Shown here one piece after another: positions 26,793-35,388 of a stretch of DNA of 64,000 nucleotides; within the stretch, counting starts at the first letter, position 1, and each line of letters opens with the position of its first letter. Under the pieces are notes generated by a model that was not told where the DNA came from, searched no databases, and worked only from the letters and a program-made list of their open reading frames with translations. Both the position numbers and the translations under genes were made by a program. This DNA comes from JADJSS01 sp046329815. Lineage in GTDB: Bacteria > Bacteroidota > Bacteroidia > Chitinophagales > JADIYW01. The stretch is taken from NCBI GenBank assembly GCA_046329815.1, contig JAXLTY010000001.1:1178001-1242000 (forward strand). The letters are read 5' to 3'.

Positions 26793-28286
26793 CTATGCAA
26801 ATTCAGTTTTTGCTTTTCGCACGCCCTCTTTTTCCAATATAAAATCGTTTAAGTTGATTGTTTTTGTACGGTTTCTGAATTCTAACGTAAAGCCAGGCCA
26901 AACGGTATGATTTTTCCCATCTTCAGTAATGTACCAGCTTTTACAACCGGATTGCCAAATCGTGCCTACCAGTTTTTTCTGAATTTCTTTATTGAATTTA
27001 TCTTGCACATCGCGTTTTACTTCAACCGATCTGATGTGTTGTCTCTGCATTTTCTGGATGCAATCTATTATGTAATTCGTTTGTGATTCTATCATGTAGA
27101 TCATCGAATTGTGACCTAAACCGGTATTTGGTCCGAGCATCATAAACAAATTCGGAAAGCCATTGATCGTTGTTCCATAATATGCTTCCGGTCCGTTTGC
27201 AAAAGCATCTTTCATATGTAAACCATCTTTTCCGGTAACATCAAAAAACTGAAAACTATCAGCCACATGAAAACCAGTACCGCAAATAATCGCATCAATT
27301 TTACGCTCTTTTCCATCTTTGGTAATCACGCTGTCTTTCGTGAATTTTAAAATTCCATCGGTAACAACATCCACATTTGGCTGCGCAATCGCAGGATAAT
27401 AATTATTGGAAATCAACACTCGCTTACAACCTAAACGATAATTCGGAATCAGTTTTTTCTGTAAATGCTCATCTTTGATGTATTTTTTGATATGACGTTT
27501 TCCGATCATTTCACCTAATTTTAAAATGCGGTCTTCGTACATAAAACCTAACAACTGCGCTTCATTTAAATAGTAAATAAAATCACGGTTGAGCTTTTGA
27601 ACCAATGGAATCTTCTCAAAAACTGAATTTTGGGTTGGTGTAAATTCGCCATCCGGTTTTGGCAAAATCCATGGTGCCGTGCGCTGCATTAAATACAGAT
27701 TTTTTACTTTCGGCTGAATTTCCGGAACGAATTGAATTGCACTTGCACCGGTTCCGATCACACATACATTTTTTCCATTCAGATCATATTCATGATTCCA
27801 TTTCGATGAATGGAAAACCGCGCCTTTAAAATCATGAATACCTTCAATTTCAGGTAAACTCGGAATATGCAAAGGTCCGTTTCCAACCACTAAAACATTT
27901 GCAGTCATCTTTTCATTATACTGATTCGTGATTTCCCACATCGCCTTTCCATCCAAATATTTTGATGATTTCAGTTCCCAATTAAAAATAATATGCTGCT
28001 CTAAGTCGTATTTTTTGACACAGTGTTTAATGTATGCTAAAATTTCCGGTTGTGGCGAAAACTGACGGCTCCAACCTGGATTGGGTTCAAACGAAAAAGA
28101 GTATAAATTGGATTTCACATCACAAGCCGCGCCTGGATAAGAGTTGTCGCGCCAGGTTCCGCCAACTTCGTTTGCTTTTTCTATAATTTTAAAATTATGA
28201 AATCCGATTTTTTTTAATTGTATTCCTACACAAATTCCTGAAAAACCGGTTCCTGTAATAATGATATTAAAATCTTTGTTTGCCAT
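26793..28286 (-). CDS. Flavin monooxygenase, Baeyer-Villiger type
   Basis: 497 residues. It has an N-terminal FAD-binding Rossmann motif (ITGTGFSGICVGIQLKKIG), GGTWRDNSYPGAACDV, and a second NADPH-binding motif VCVIGTGASAIQFVPEI. The fingerprint FKGAVFHSSKW near residue 150 fits FxGxxxHxxxW, which marks Baeyer-Villiger monooxygenases. It would insert one oxygen atom next to a carbonyl, or oxygenate another nucleophile, using NADPH and oxygen. The native substrate is unknown. A terminator separates it from the upstream small sorting-domain gene. Confidence 0.88.
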   Translation of the reverse strand: MANKDFNIIITGTGFSGICVGIQLKKIGFHNFKIIEKANEVGGTWRDNSYPGAACDVKSNLYSFSFEPNPGWSRQFSPQPEILAYIKHCVKKYDLEQHIIFNWELKSSKYLDGKAMWEITNQYNEKMTANVLVVGNGPLHIPSLPEIEGIHDFKGAVFHSSKWNHEYDLNGKNVCVIGTGASAIQFVPEIQPKVKNLYLMQRTAPWILPKPDGEFTPTQNSVFEKIPLVQKLNRDFIYYLNEAQLLGFMYEDRILKLGEMIGKRHIKKYIKDEHLQKKLIPNYRLGCKRVLISNNYYPAIAQPNVDVVTDGILKFTKDSVITKDGKERKIDAIICGTGFHVADSFQFFDVTGKDGLHMKDAFANGPEAYYGTTINGFPNLFMMLGPNTGLGHNSMIYMIESQTNYIIDCIQKMQRQHIRSVEVKRDVQDKFNKEIQKKLVGTIWQSGCKSWYITEDGKNHTVWPGFTLEFRNRTKTINLNDFILEKEGVRKAKTEFA

Positions 28287-28370
28287 TCTGTATAAATTAT
28301 TTAGTAAAATTAGTTGTAATTGTTATTCAATATCTGAACAAAAGCTAATTTATTAACCACCAATCAAAAT

Positions 28371-28396
28371 AAAAAAGCACCACTTTCGTGATGCTT
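28371..28396 (-). terminator. Intrinsic terminator after the orphan sorting-domain gene
   Basis: On the minus strand a 9-bp stem AAGCATCAC / GTGGTGCTT (one wobble pair), GAAA loop, then six T. It lies 25 bp after the stop codon of the 28421-28795 gene. Confidence 0.82.
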
Positions 28397-28420
28397 CTAT
28401 TATTTAAAAATTAAATAAAA

Positions 28421-28795
28421 TTACTTCACAGTAATTCTTCCTGTTGTAATTATTTTATCATCTATTTTTAGCTGATAGAAATAGATACCTGCATTTTTGA
28501 AATTGTCTTTTGTAATTTTTTGCTCGTAATCTTTCACTTGAGCTACTTTAAATACTTCGCTTCCTACAATGTTATAAAATACGATTGTAACTTTGCTTCT
28601 TTCCAAATCAACATCTTCGCTGATTTTAACAGTAGCGTCAGTTGTCATTGGATTTGGATAAAATTTGATGATATCTTTGTCGCCATATCGAGCATCATAG
28701 TTCGATGCTTCCAAACTATTCTTCGCGAAAGTTGTTTTCGGTATAAAAAACAACGAAGCGAACAATATTAGTAATAGTGTAAACGTTTTCTTCAT
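28421..28795 (-). CDS. Small secreted protein consisting almost only of a T9SS type A sorting domain
   Basis: 124 residues. There is a signal peptide (MKKTFTLLLILFASLFFIPK...TTFA), about 20 linker residues, then a complete type A C-terminal sorting domain starting IKFYPNPMTTDATVKIS and ending GIYFYQLKIDDKIITTGRITVK. No passenger domain is present. It is therefore either a free-standing signal domain, a remnant of a larger gene, or a protein in which the CTD fold itself has a job. It has its own terminator. The 104 bp upstream (28796-28899) holds no gene. Confidence 0.8.
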   Translation of the reverse strand: MKKTFTLLLILFASLFFIPKTTFAKNSLEASNYDARYGDKDIIKFYPNPMTTDATVKISEDVDLERSKVTIVFYNIVGSEVFKVAQVKDYEQKITKDNFKNAGIYFYQLKIDDKIITTGRITVK

Positions 28796-28899
28796 AAGCT
28801 AATGCACAATTTTAGAGTTAGTTAACTATGTTTCCTATTATAAAAATAGGCAATCAAATCTGAAAAGTCAATATTTGTGCCAAAAAAAGTTAAATTAAA

Positions 28900-29442
28900 T
28901 TACATTTTTATGTAATCTGTAACATTTTGTAAAGCAGGAATCGTATGGTCAATCAATGAATTCTGATTGTAACTATTTGAAATAAAGAATGTTATCATAT
29001 TCAACGACTTACCAAATTCCATATCGGTCAGGTTATCGCCAACCATGATTGCTTTATTAAAATCTATTTCCGGAAAATCATTTTTTGCTAAAAAAGCCAT
29101 ACCATTCTTCGGTTTTCGCAGGTGATTTTCAGGCGAATTCAAATCTGGTGCGTAGTAAATCGCATCAATCCGACCGCCATTCAGTTCTATAATATTCATC
29201 ATGTGTAAATGAATTTCGTTTAATTCTTCAACACTCAGCAAACCTTTTCCTACACATTGCTGATTGGTCACCACCACAATTCGCGGAAATAATTTTGCCA
29301 GTTTCGGCATCGTTTCCAGCACACCAGGCAAAAATTCAAAATCATCCAGCGACAACACATAACCACCGTTAATTTTTTTATTGATCACACCATCGCGATC
29401 AAGAAATAATGTCCAGCTATTATCTATTTGAATTTCTTCCAA
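28900..29442 (-). CDS. gmhB: D-glycero-D-manno-heptose 1,7-bisphosphate phosphatase-like HAD hydrolase
   Basis: 180 residues of the HAD-IIIA type. The nucleophile motif DRDGVINKK comes near the N-terminus, then VVTNQQCVGKG, a LRKPKNGM lysine motif and the acidic motif VGDNLTDMEFG. Enterobacterial GmhB binds structural zinc with cysteines before RKP. Here the segment reads YYAPDLNSPENHLRKPKN and lacks them. It lies 5 bp downstream of the hddC-like gene and near gmhA, which supports heptose biosynthesis (for LPS-like or other glycans). The substrate anomer cannot be deduced. Confidence 0.82.
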   Translation of the reverse strand: MEEIQIDNSWTLFLDRDGVINKKINGGYVLSLDDFEFLPGVLETMPKLAKLFPRIVVVTNQQCVGKGLLSVEELNEIHLHMMNIIELNGGRIDAIYYAPDLNSPENHLRKPKNGMAFLAKNDFPEIDFNKAIMVGDNLTDMEFGKSLNMITFFISNSYNQNSLIDHTIPALQNVTDYIKM

Positions 29443-29447
29443 TGAAA

Positions 29448-30110
29448 TTATTTTAAATCTTTTTGCGCTTTGGCATAATCTTCCGGAATGCCGATGTCGA
29501 TAAAATAAGAATCAGAAACAATTCCGTTAAATTGCAGATCATGCACATGTTTTTCCAACACATCATTCTCAAAAGAAAATTTATGCGCAGTTTTTATTTT
29601 ATTAAACAATATTTTTTTGAAGTAATATACACCACCATTGATTAAACCTTGTTCACATTTTTTCTTTTCATGAAATGCAATTATTTTATGGTTTGCATTT
29701 AATTCAACCGTTCCGTAACGATCAAAATTTTCCATTGGTTTTAATGCGATGGAAATATCAGAATCTTTCTTTTTTAGTTTCGACAGATCGACATCAAAAA
29801 ATGTATCGCCGTTTAAAACATAAGCATCATCATCTACTAAATTAAAAGCATGTTTGATCGCGCCGCCTGTTCCAAGCGGTTCATTTTCTACTGCATATTC
29901 TACATCGATACCTAAATAATTTTCCTGAAAAAAATCTTTTATAATTTCATGTTTATAACCAACCGAAAGAACTACTTTTTCAATTCCTTGCTGCTGCAAC
30001 GTCTGAAAAATATAATGCAAAAACGGTTTGCCATTAATAGACGCCATCGGCTTAGGCACATCTTTCACCACTGTACTTAAGCGCGTACCGAAACCACCTG
30101 CAAGAATTAT
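29448..30110 (-). CDS. HddC-like sugar-1-phosphate nucleotidyltransferase; start codon missing or non-standard
   Basis: The first standard initiator in frame is GTG at 30071 (MVKDVPKP). It would delete the nucleotide-binding loop IILAGGFGTRLS encoded just upstream, so the real protein must begin earlier. The frame is open to a TAA at 30156-30158 but contains no ATG, GTG or TTG; only ATA (30110) or ATT (30149) could initiate. Visible motifs are VKDVPKPMASINGKPFLHY, VLNGDTFFDVD and SYFIDIGIPEDYAKA. It would transfer a nucleotide to heptose-1-phosphate between GmhA and GmhB steps. The upstream DNA is a tandem phrase repeat that seems to have replaced the start region. I give the minimum extent. 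It could be a decaying gene. Confidence 0.7.
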   Translation of the reverse strand: MILAGGFGTRLSTVVKDVPKPMASINGKPFLHYIFQTLQQQGIEKVVLSVGYKHEIIKDFFQENYLGIDVEYAVENEPLGTGGAIKHAFNLVDDDAYVLNGDTFFDVDLSKLKKKDSDISIALKPMENFDRYGTVELNANHKIIAFHEKKKCEQGLINGGVYYFKKILFNKIKTAHKFSFENDVLEKHVHDLQFNGIVSDSYFIDIGIPEDYAKAQKDLK

Positions 30111-30121
30111 AACCGGTGTTG

Positions 30122-30176
30122 TATGAGTGTTGAATGTTGAGTGTTGAATGTTGAATTATTTTTAAATCTTACTACT
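30122..30176. repeat. Tandem phrase repeat between gmhA and the hddC-like gene
   Basis: GAGTGTTGAATGTT followed by GAGTGTTGAATGTTGAA, then CTTACTACTTATGACTTACG and ACTTATCAC. The 14-bp unit occurs twice in tandem and is followed by a second set of repeated words. It fills almost the whole gap and reaches into the 5' end of the hddC-like frame. Confidence 0.7.
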
Positions 30177-30182
30177 TATGAC

Positions 30183-30767
30183 TTACGACTTATCACTAAA
30201 ATATTTTTCTTCTACCAACTGACAAATAATGTGGCCAACCGTGATGTGGCATTCCTGTATGCGTGGCGTATCAGTGGATGGAATATTAATTAAATAATCA
30301 GAAACTTCTTTTAGTTTTCCACCACTTGCACCTGTAAAACTAACCACCGTCATGCCTCTTTCTTTAGCTGTTTTCGCTGCTTCTACAATATTCTTTGAAT
30401 TTCCTGAAGTAGATAATGCGAGCAAAACATCACCTTGTTTGCCTTTCGCTTTTACCAGTCTTGAATAAATTTCATCAAAGCTGTAATCGTTGCCAACTGC
30501 TGTTAAATAAGACGTGTTAACATGCAATGCTTCTGCATTCAAAGGTGCTCTGTCTTTATAAAATCGTCCTGAAAATTCTGCTGCGAGATGTTGCGCATCA
30601 GCAGCAGAACCGCCATTGCCGCACAATAAAACCGTTCCGTTATTTTTAAAACATGCTACAATTACAGCCGTCACTTTTTCAATGGTGTCCAAAATCGCTT
30701 CGTCCTGCAAAACCTGTTGTTTTACTGCAACAGACGACGATAGTATTTCCTGAATTTTATTTTTCAT
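30183..30767 (-). CDS. gmhA: Phosphoheptose isomerase (sedoheptulose-7-phosphate isomerase)
   Basis: 194 residues from ATG 30767. An in-frame ATG at 30785 is possible, but a TATCTTTA near-promoter at 30773-30780 overlaps it. SIS-domain motifs are clear: VLLCGNGGSAADAQHLAAEF, GDVLLALSTSGNSKNIVEAA and RIQECHITVGHIICQ with the catalytic Glu and His of GmhA. It makes D-glycero-D-manno-heptose 7-phosphate in the cytoplasm. It is first in a three-gene heptose cluster with the nucleotidyltransferase and phosphatase. No heptose-7-phosphate kinase is present in the window. Confidence 0.92.
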   Translation of the reverse strand: MKNKIQEILSSSVAVKQQVLQDEAILDTIEKVTAVIVACFKNNGTVLLCGNGGSAADAQHLAAEFSGRFYKDRAPLNAEALHVNTSYLTAVGNDYSFDEIYSRLVKAKGKQGDVLLALSTSGNSKNIVEAAKTAKERGMTVVSFTGASGGKLKEVSDYLINIPSTDTPRIQECHITVGHIICQLVEEKYFSDKS

Positions 30768-30813
30768 CTTTGTAAAGATAGTCATTTCACAAAAAATAGT
30801 TTATCTTGTTTGT

Positions 30814-31467
30814 ATGGGAATTATTGAATTAGACGATGATACAAAAATCATTTTCATACGGTCAACGATTATAACGTATGGCAGCGCAGCAAATTTTGAA
30901 ATTACACAGCAGATTTGCGATGAGATAGAAAATATGTGGAACGAGCCGAAAGCTACCGTTGAAATAAATGGCAACAATTATATCGTGCAATTTATCATTG
31001 ATGCGCAATACAATAGTTTGATTCAGCCGGAAACGATTTTGCAAAATCAAAATCCTCAACACAATTACATTCGTATCGAACCGTTTTGCAAACTTAATAT
31101 CTCTTTCGTGGATGGCATTAACAGCAATACCGGCTATTTCCTGACTGATAATTTATATGTTGGTTCTACTTCTGCAGCGCACGAATATGGGCATTCTTTA
31201 GGTTTGGCGCATCCAACAGAATTGAATATTGTCGGCAAAGGCAGACCGAGCATCATGTATCCACGCGGCACCTTGGTGGATCCTGAATTTCAGTATGATA
31301 TCAATGCATTGCCCGGACAAAACGGCGGCACTTTATATCCGATTCATCGTCGCGTGATGCAAATCGATATTGACAATCTGCACTTAAAAGAAAAAATCGA
31401 AAACGGCATTTTTGTGATCGGAAAATTCAGCAATAAATACCACGAAGCACACGTTAAAGAAGCGTAA
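30814..31467 (+). CDS. Metzincin-type zinc protease without a signal peptide
   Basis: 217 residues. The zinc-binding motif HEYGHSLGLAH (H123, H127, H133, catalytic E124) fits HExxHxxGxxH. A downstream SIMYP (Met148) provides the Met-turn, so this is a metzincin close to matrixins/M10 or M57. The N-terminus MGIIELDDDTKIIFIRSTII has no signal peptide, lipobox or membrane segment, and no sorting domain follows. An intracellular or non-classically released enzyme is therefore implied, unusual for this group. Divergent from gmhA with a 46-bp gap. Substrate unknown. Confidence 0.75.
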   Translation: MGIIELDDDTKIIFIRSTIITYGSAANFEITQQICDEIENMWNEPKATVEINGNNYIVQFIIDAQYNSLIQPETILQNQNPQHNYIRIEPFCKLNISFVDGINSNTGYFLTDNLYVGSTSAAHEYGHSLGLAHPTELNIVGKGRPSIMYPRGTLVDPEFQYDINALPGQNGGTLYPIHRRVMQIDIDNLHLKEKIENGIFVIGKFSNKYHEAHVKEA

Positions 31468-31561
31468 CTAACCATCGTGTAAACTTTAACAATTTTTTCC
31501 ATCTTATTTTATTTATGTTTATCCGGTTTTAGGACTGATTTTTGATTCTGTAATTAAATAA

Positions 31562-34483
31562 ATGAACAAGCCAAACATTAAAATACTACTGATTACTGCA
31601 TACTGCATACTATATACTGTATTACTTAACGCAGAAACACCGCCGTTCCTGAAAGACACCAATAGTGCGTGGGTCGATACTATTTTGAAAAACATGACGC
31701 TTGATGAAAAGATCGGACAGTTGTTTATGATTGCTGCGTATTCCAACAAAGACGAAACAAACTATAAAACCATCGATAAATACATCAAAGATTATAAAGT
31801 TGGTGGTTTGATCTTTTTCCAGGGAACACCGCAGAAACAGGCAGAACTCACGAACCGTTACCAAGCAGAAAGTAAAACACCATTATGGATCGGCTTCGAT
31901 GGCGAATGGGGTTTAGGCATGCGTTTGGACAATACTATTTCTTATCCAAGATCACTGACTTTGGGTGCAGTAGATAATTCACAACTCATTTATGATATGG
32001 GCAAAGAGTTTGCGCGACAAATGAAACGCATCGGCATTCATATTAACTTCGCTCCGGATATTGATGTCAATGTCAATCCAAATAATCCTGTCATCAACGA
32101 CCGTTCTTTTGGCGATAACAAATTTAATGTAGTACGGAAGAGTTATTATTATATGAAAGGCATGCAGGACAATTTTTTAATGGCTTGTGGCAAACATTTT
32201 CCCGGACACGGCGATACCGAAACCGATTCGCATAAAGACATGCCTGTCTTGAATCAAACGAAAGAGCGATTGGAAGCTGTTGAATTATATCCATTCTCAC
32301 AACTCATTCGTTATGGCATCAGCAGTGTAATGGTAGCACACCTGAACGTACTGGCGTTAGATGCCGCGCCAAATTTTCCATCGACATTGTCGCCAAGAAT
32401 TGTGCAGGAAAAACTTATCGACAGCATGAAATTTCAGGGTTTGGTTTTCACGGATGCCATGAATATGAAAGGCATCCAGAAATACTATCCATCAGGTGTC
32501 GCTGAAGTCATGGCAATAAAAGCCGGCTGCGATGTAATATTGTTTCCGGATGATGTGGACAAAGCGCTGGAAGGCGTTCGTTGTGCCGTGTTGCAGGATT
32601 CTATTATTTCCGAAGAACTCATCAATCAAAAAGTAAGAAAAATTCTACTGGCGAAATACTGGCTCGGTTTGAATAATTTTCAACCGATAAAATTAGATGG
32701 CATTGATGCAGACATCAATAGCGAACAGGCGAAATATTTAAAATATAAACTGGTTGAAAACGCAATCACTGTCGCAAAAGATTCTGAACAAATCGTACCG
32801 ATTTTGAATTTACAAAAACGCATCGCGCACGTTGGTATCGGCAGCAGCAAAGCAACTGTGTTTTCTACTACGTTAGATAAATACACACAGATCGATCATT
32901 TCTTTGTTCCGAAAGATGAGAAAGTAACAACGATGAATGATATTTTAGCCAAGCTGAAAAACTATCATTTAGTGATCGTTGATATTCAGGACATGAGCCG
33001 TTTTGCTGCAAAGAATTTCGGATTGACAGATAACTGCATTTCTTTTTTAAAACAGATCAACAAACAAAACAAAACCATCTTAACGGTTTTAGGCACGCCA
33101 TATAGTTTAAAATATTTCCAGGATTTCAATACCGTAATTGTCGGTTATAATGAAGAAGAAGAAGCGGAATCTCTAACAGCGCAAATTATCTTTGGCGCGC
33201 GTGGCGCTGATGGTACGCTACCGGTTACGGTTGGCAAATTTCATTACGGCGATGGCGAATGCACGCAGTCGAATATGCGTTTAAAATATGGCAGACCGAT
33301 CGAAGTGAACATGAATGCAAAAACACTAAGCAAGATCGATGGCATAGTACAAAAATCAATTGATGACCATATTTTTCCGGGTTGCCAGATATTGATTGCG
33401 AAAGACGGAAATGTAATTTATGACAAAGCATTCGGCTACCATACCTACTCAACAGATTTGCCAACGAAAACCACAGATTTGTTTGACATTGCTTCGGTGA
33501 CAAAAATAACAGCGACTTTGCCGATGATCATGAAAATGCAGGAACAAGGCAAAATTGATGTCAATAAGAAATTAGGCGATTATTATACTTATCCAGAAAA
33601 TTCCAACAAGAAAGATATTATCATTAAAGAAATGCTGTGCCACCAAGCCGGTTTGCCTGCATGGATTCCGTTCTATAAAAACTCACTGGATTCAATAGGA
33701 AATCCTGATAGTTTGTGGTACTCCAAAAAACAGGATTCCATTTTTTCTGTAAAGATTTTGGATAGTTTATTTTTGAAAAAATCATTCCAGGATTCTGTAT
33801 GGAACATGATATATACCTGCGGTTTATCGCCGGTGAAAGATTATAAATACAGCGACCTTGGATATTATTTATTAAAGCAAATTATTGAAAAAACTTACCA
33901 CGATTCACTGCAAAATTTGACGCGCAAATATTTATATGCGCCTTTAGGTATGAATAATACCTTATACAATCCGAAATGGAACGGCTGGAATATAAACAAC
34001 ATAATGCCAACGGAAATAGAAAAGAATTTTCGAAAATCATTACTGCTTGGAACGGTACACGATCAGGGCGCGGCGTTGCTGGGCGGTGTGGCTGGTCACG
34101 CCGGAATTTTTACAAACGCAAATGATCTGGCGAAATATTTTCAACTATTACTGAATGGCGGAACCTATGGCGGTTATCGTTATTATCAGTCTTCCACCAT
34201 CACGAATTTTACATCCAAACAATATCCGAACAACAGACGTGCTATTGGCTTTGATAAGCCAACACCAATAGGACAAGACGGACCGACCTGCGATGCAGCT
34301 TCACCGCAATCGTTCGGACATACCGGTTTTACGGGCACGATGGCGTGGGCCGATCCTAAAAACAATTTGATCTTTATTTTCTTATCGAACCGTGTGTATC
34401 CAAGTGCTGATGTAAATACCTTATCCAAACAAAACATACGACAAAAAATTCAGCAGGTAATCTATGATGCAATTGAGAAATAA
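31562..34483 (+). CDS. Glycoside hydrolase family 3 (NagZ-like) fused to class C beta-lactamase-like serine hydrolase
   Basis: 973 residues with a signal peptide (residues 1-25). Residues about 40-560 are a GH3 enzyme with the NagZ-type loop KHFPGHGDTETDSHKDMP (211-228), whose Asp-His pair acts as acid/base, and nucleophile D298 in GLVFTDAMNMKG. Residues about 600-970 are a serine beta-lactamase/PBP4-like domain. It has IASVTKITAT (SxxK near 645), YSDLGYYLL (tyrosine motif) and GHTGFTGT as the KTG-like box. The fusion is recurrent in Bacteroidota. Expected role: removing N-acetylhexosamines from exported or periplasmic peptidoglycan or related glycans. The lactamase-like half is probably an esterase or peptidase. 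Confidence 0.9.
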   Translation: MNKPNIKILLITAYCILYTVLLNAETPPFLKDTNSAWVDTILKNMTLDEKIGQLFMIAAYSNKDETNYKTIDKYIKDYKVGGLIFFQGTPQKQAELTNRYQAESKTPLWIGFDGEWGLGMRLDNTISYPRSLTLGAVDNSQLIYDMGKEFARQMKRIGIHINFAPDIDVNVNPNNPVINDRSFGDNKFNVVRKSYYYMKGMQDNFLMACGKHFPGHGDTETDSHKDMPVLNQTKERLEAVELYPFSQLIRYGISSVMVAHLNVLALDAAPNFPSTLSPRIVQEKLIDSMKFQGLVFTDAMNMKGIQKYYPSGVAEVMAIKAGCDVILFPDDVDKALEGVRCAVLQDSIISEELINQKVRKILLAKYWLGLNNFQPIKLDGIDADINSEQAKYLKYKLVENAITVAKDSEQIVPILNLQKRIAHVGIGSSKATVFSTTLDKYTQIDHFFVPKDEKVTTMNDILAKLKNYHLVIVDIQDMSRFAAKNFGLTDNCISFLKQINKQNKTILTVLGTPYSLKYFQDFNTVIVGYNEEEEAESLTAQIIFGARGADGTLPVTVGKFHYGDGECTQSNMRLKYGRPIEVNMNAKTLSKIDGIVQKSIDDHIFPGCQILIAKDGNVIYDKAFGYHTYSTDLPTKTTDLFDIASVTKITATLPMIMKMQEQGKIDVNKKLGDYYTYPENSNKKDIIIKEMLCHQAGLPAWIPFYKNSLDSIGNPDSLWYSKKQDSIFSVKILDSLFLKKSFQDSVWNMIYTCGLSPVKDYKYSDLGYYLLKQIIEKTYHDSLQNLTRKYLYAPLGMNNTLYNPKWNGWNINNIMPTEIEKNFRKSLLLGTVHDQGAALLGGVAGHAGIFTNANDLAKYFQLLLNGGTYGGYRYYQSSTITNFTSKQYPNNRRAIGFDKPTPIGQDGPTCDAASPQSFGHTGFTGTMAWADPKNNLIFIFLSNRVYPSADVNTLSKQNIRQKIQQVIYDAIEK

Positions 34484-34497
34484 ATGATCGTGTGGCT

Positions 34498-35031
34498 TTA
34501 AGGTCTTGCGCCGAGGTAAACCAAGGTGACATCAAATGAAGCCTTGTGACCGGTTACACCTGTTTCATCCATAAAAAATTTCACACGGATATTTTTCGTT
34601 ACCGGGTCAACATCATTAAATCCGGAAGGATCGAGAACCGCTGAGCGTCCGTTAGACGATGGCTGACCGTAAGAGTTAGTGACAGCTGTCACCTTATTAG
34701 TAGCAGCATCAAAAGTCATTATCAAGCCAAACTTAGCGTAGTAGGTTGCATTGGTGATACCACTGCCTGTATTTCCTATCACAATACCTGGAAAAGTGAG
34801 CGTATTGGAAACAAGACTATCTGTATTCTCACCCATAGTTTGTAAGGTGTATTCATAGGTATCATTCATCCAGCCATATGCTGAGCTGGTGTAATCTGTC
34901 ATGGTACCTTCCATGCGGTAACGAGCATCCCATTGATTTCTTGTACCTGAAGGATTTTCTTTCGTTTTTTTGCAGGCACCGATTGCAACTGCAATCATGG
35001 CGAACAACAGTAATTTTTTCATTTTTTTCAT
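34498..35031 (-). CDS. Lipoprotein of unknown function
   Basis: 177 residues with signal and lipobox MKKLLLFAMIAVAIGACKKT (lipidated Cys near residue 20). The mature domain is rich in Thr, Asn and Gly (GTRNQWDARYRMEGTMTDYT..., MTFDAATNKVTAVTNSYGQ..., IRVKFFMDETG), suggesting a beta-sandwich. The arrangement resembles small Bacteroidota lipoproteins found beside surface glycan or sorting systems. Family not identified. An alternative start three codons later is possible (MKKLL). It converges with the GH3 fusion gene. Confidence 0.7.
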   Translation of the reverse strand: MKKMKKLLLFAMIAVAIGACKKTKENPSGTRNQWDARYRMEGTMTDYTSSAYGWMNDTYEYTLQTMGENTDSLVSNTLTFPGIVIGNTGSGITNATYYAKFGLIMTFDAATNKVTAVTNSYGQPSSNGRSAVLDPSGFNDVDPVTKNIRVKFFMDETGVTGHKASFDVTLVYLGARP

Positions 35032-35388
35032 AGCTGATTTTTAACCGATAAAATAGTATTGAAACAGATTCGTCATTCCTGGTTATGAATGAGCTGCCTT
35101 TTATTTTTAAATGTACAAAAAGATGGATAAATCTACGCTGTTTCTTTACAAGTTTTTCGTTATCGCATTTTTTGAATGAACTGTGATTTGTGTGACGGTT
35201 GTGATTTTATCGATTCCGGTTGGAGACTGATTTAATCAATACACCTTAGTCGTTCTTATGAAGACCAGAGTGAGATAAGGCGACACGCTTCGATAAACCT
35301 AGCAAGACAGAGATGTGGAAAGAGATTGGTTCATGCCGCGCAATGACGCGTGCGTGCTGTGGTATTACGTGAAATAAGAAATCTTTGA
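35032..35388. other. Intergenic region with decayed repeat, no gene seen
   Basis: No open frame of note. The left part is AT-rich and presumably holds the promoter of the lipoprotein gene. Around 35283-35345 there are words such as ACACGCTTCGATAAACCTAG and GCGCAATGACGCG. They resemble broken copies of the TTCGATAAACTCAG and CATTGCG repeat types seen at 56491 and 19280. Confidence 0.45.

Noticed and set aside
35032..35388. Hidden tRNA or small RNA in the longest gap between lipoprotein and CBS genes
   Set aside because: No tRNA arms or T-loop (GGTTCRANNCC) and no stable hairpin with a T-run were found; only broken repeat words.
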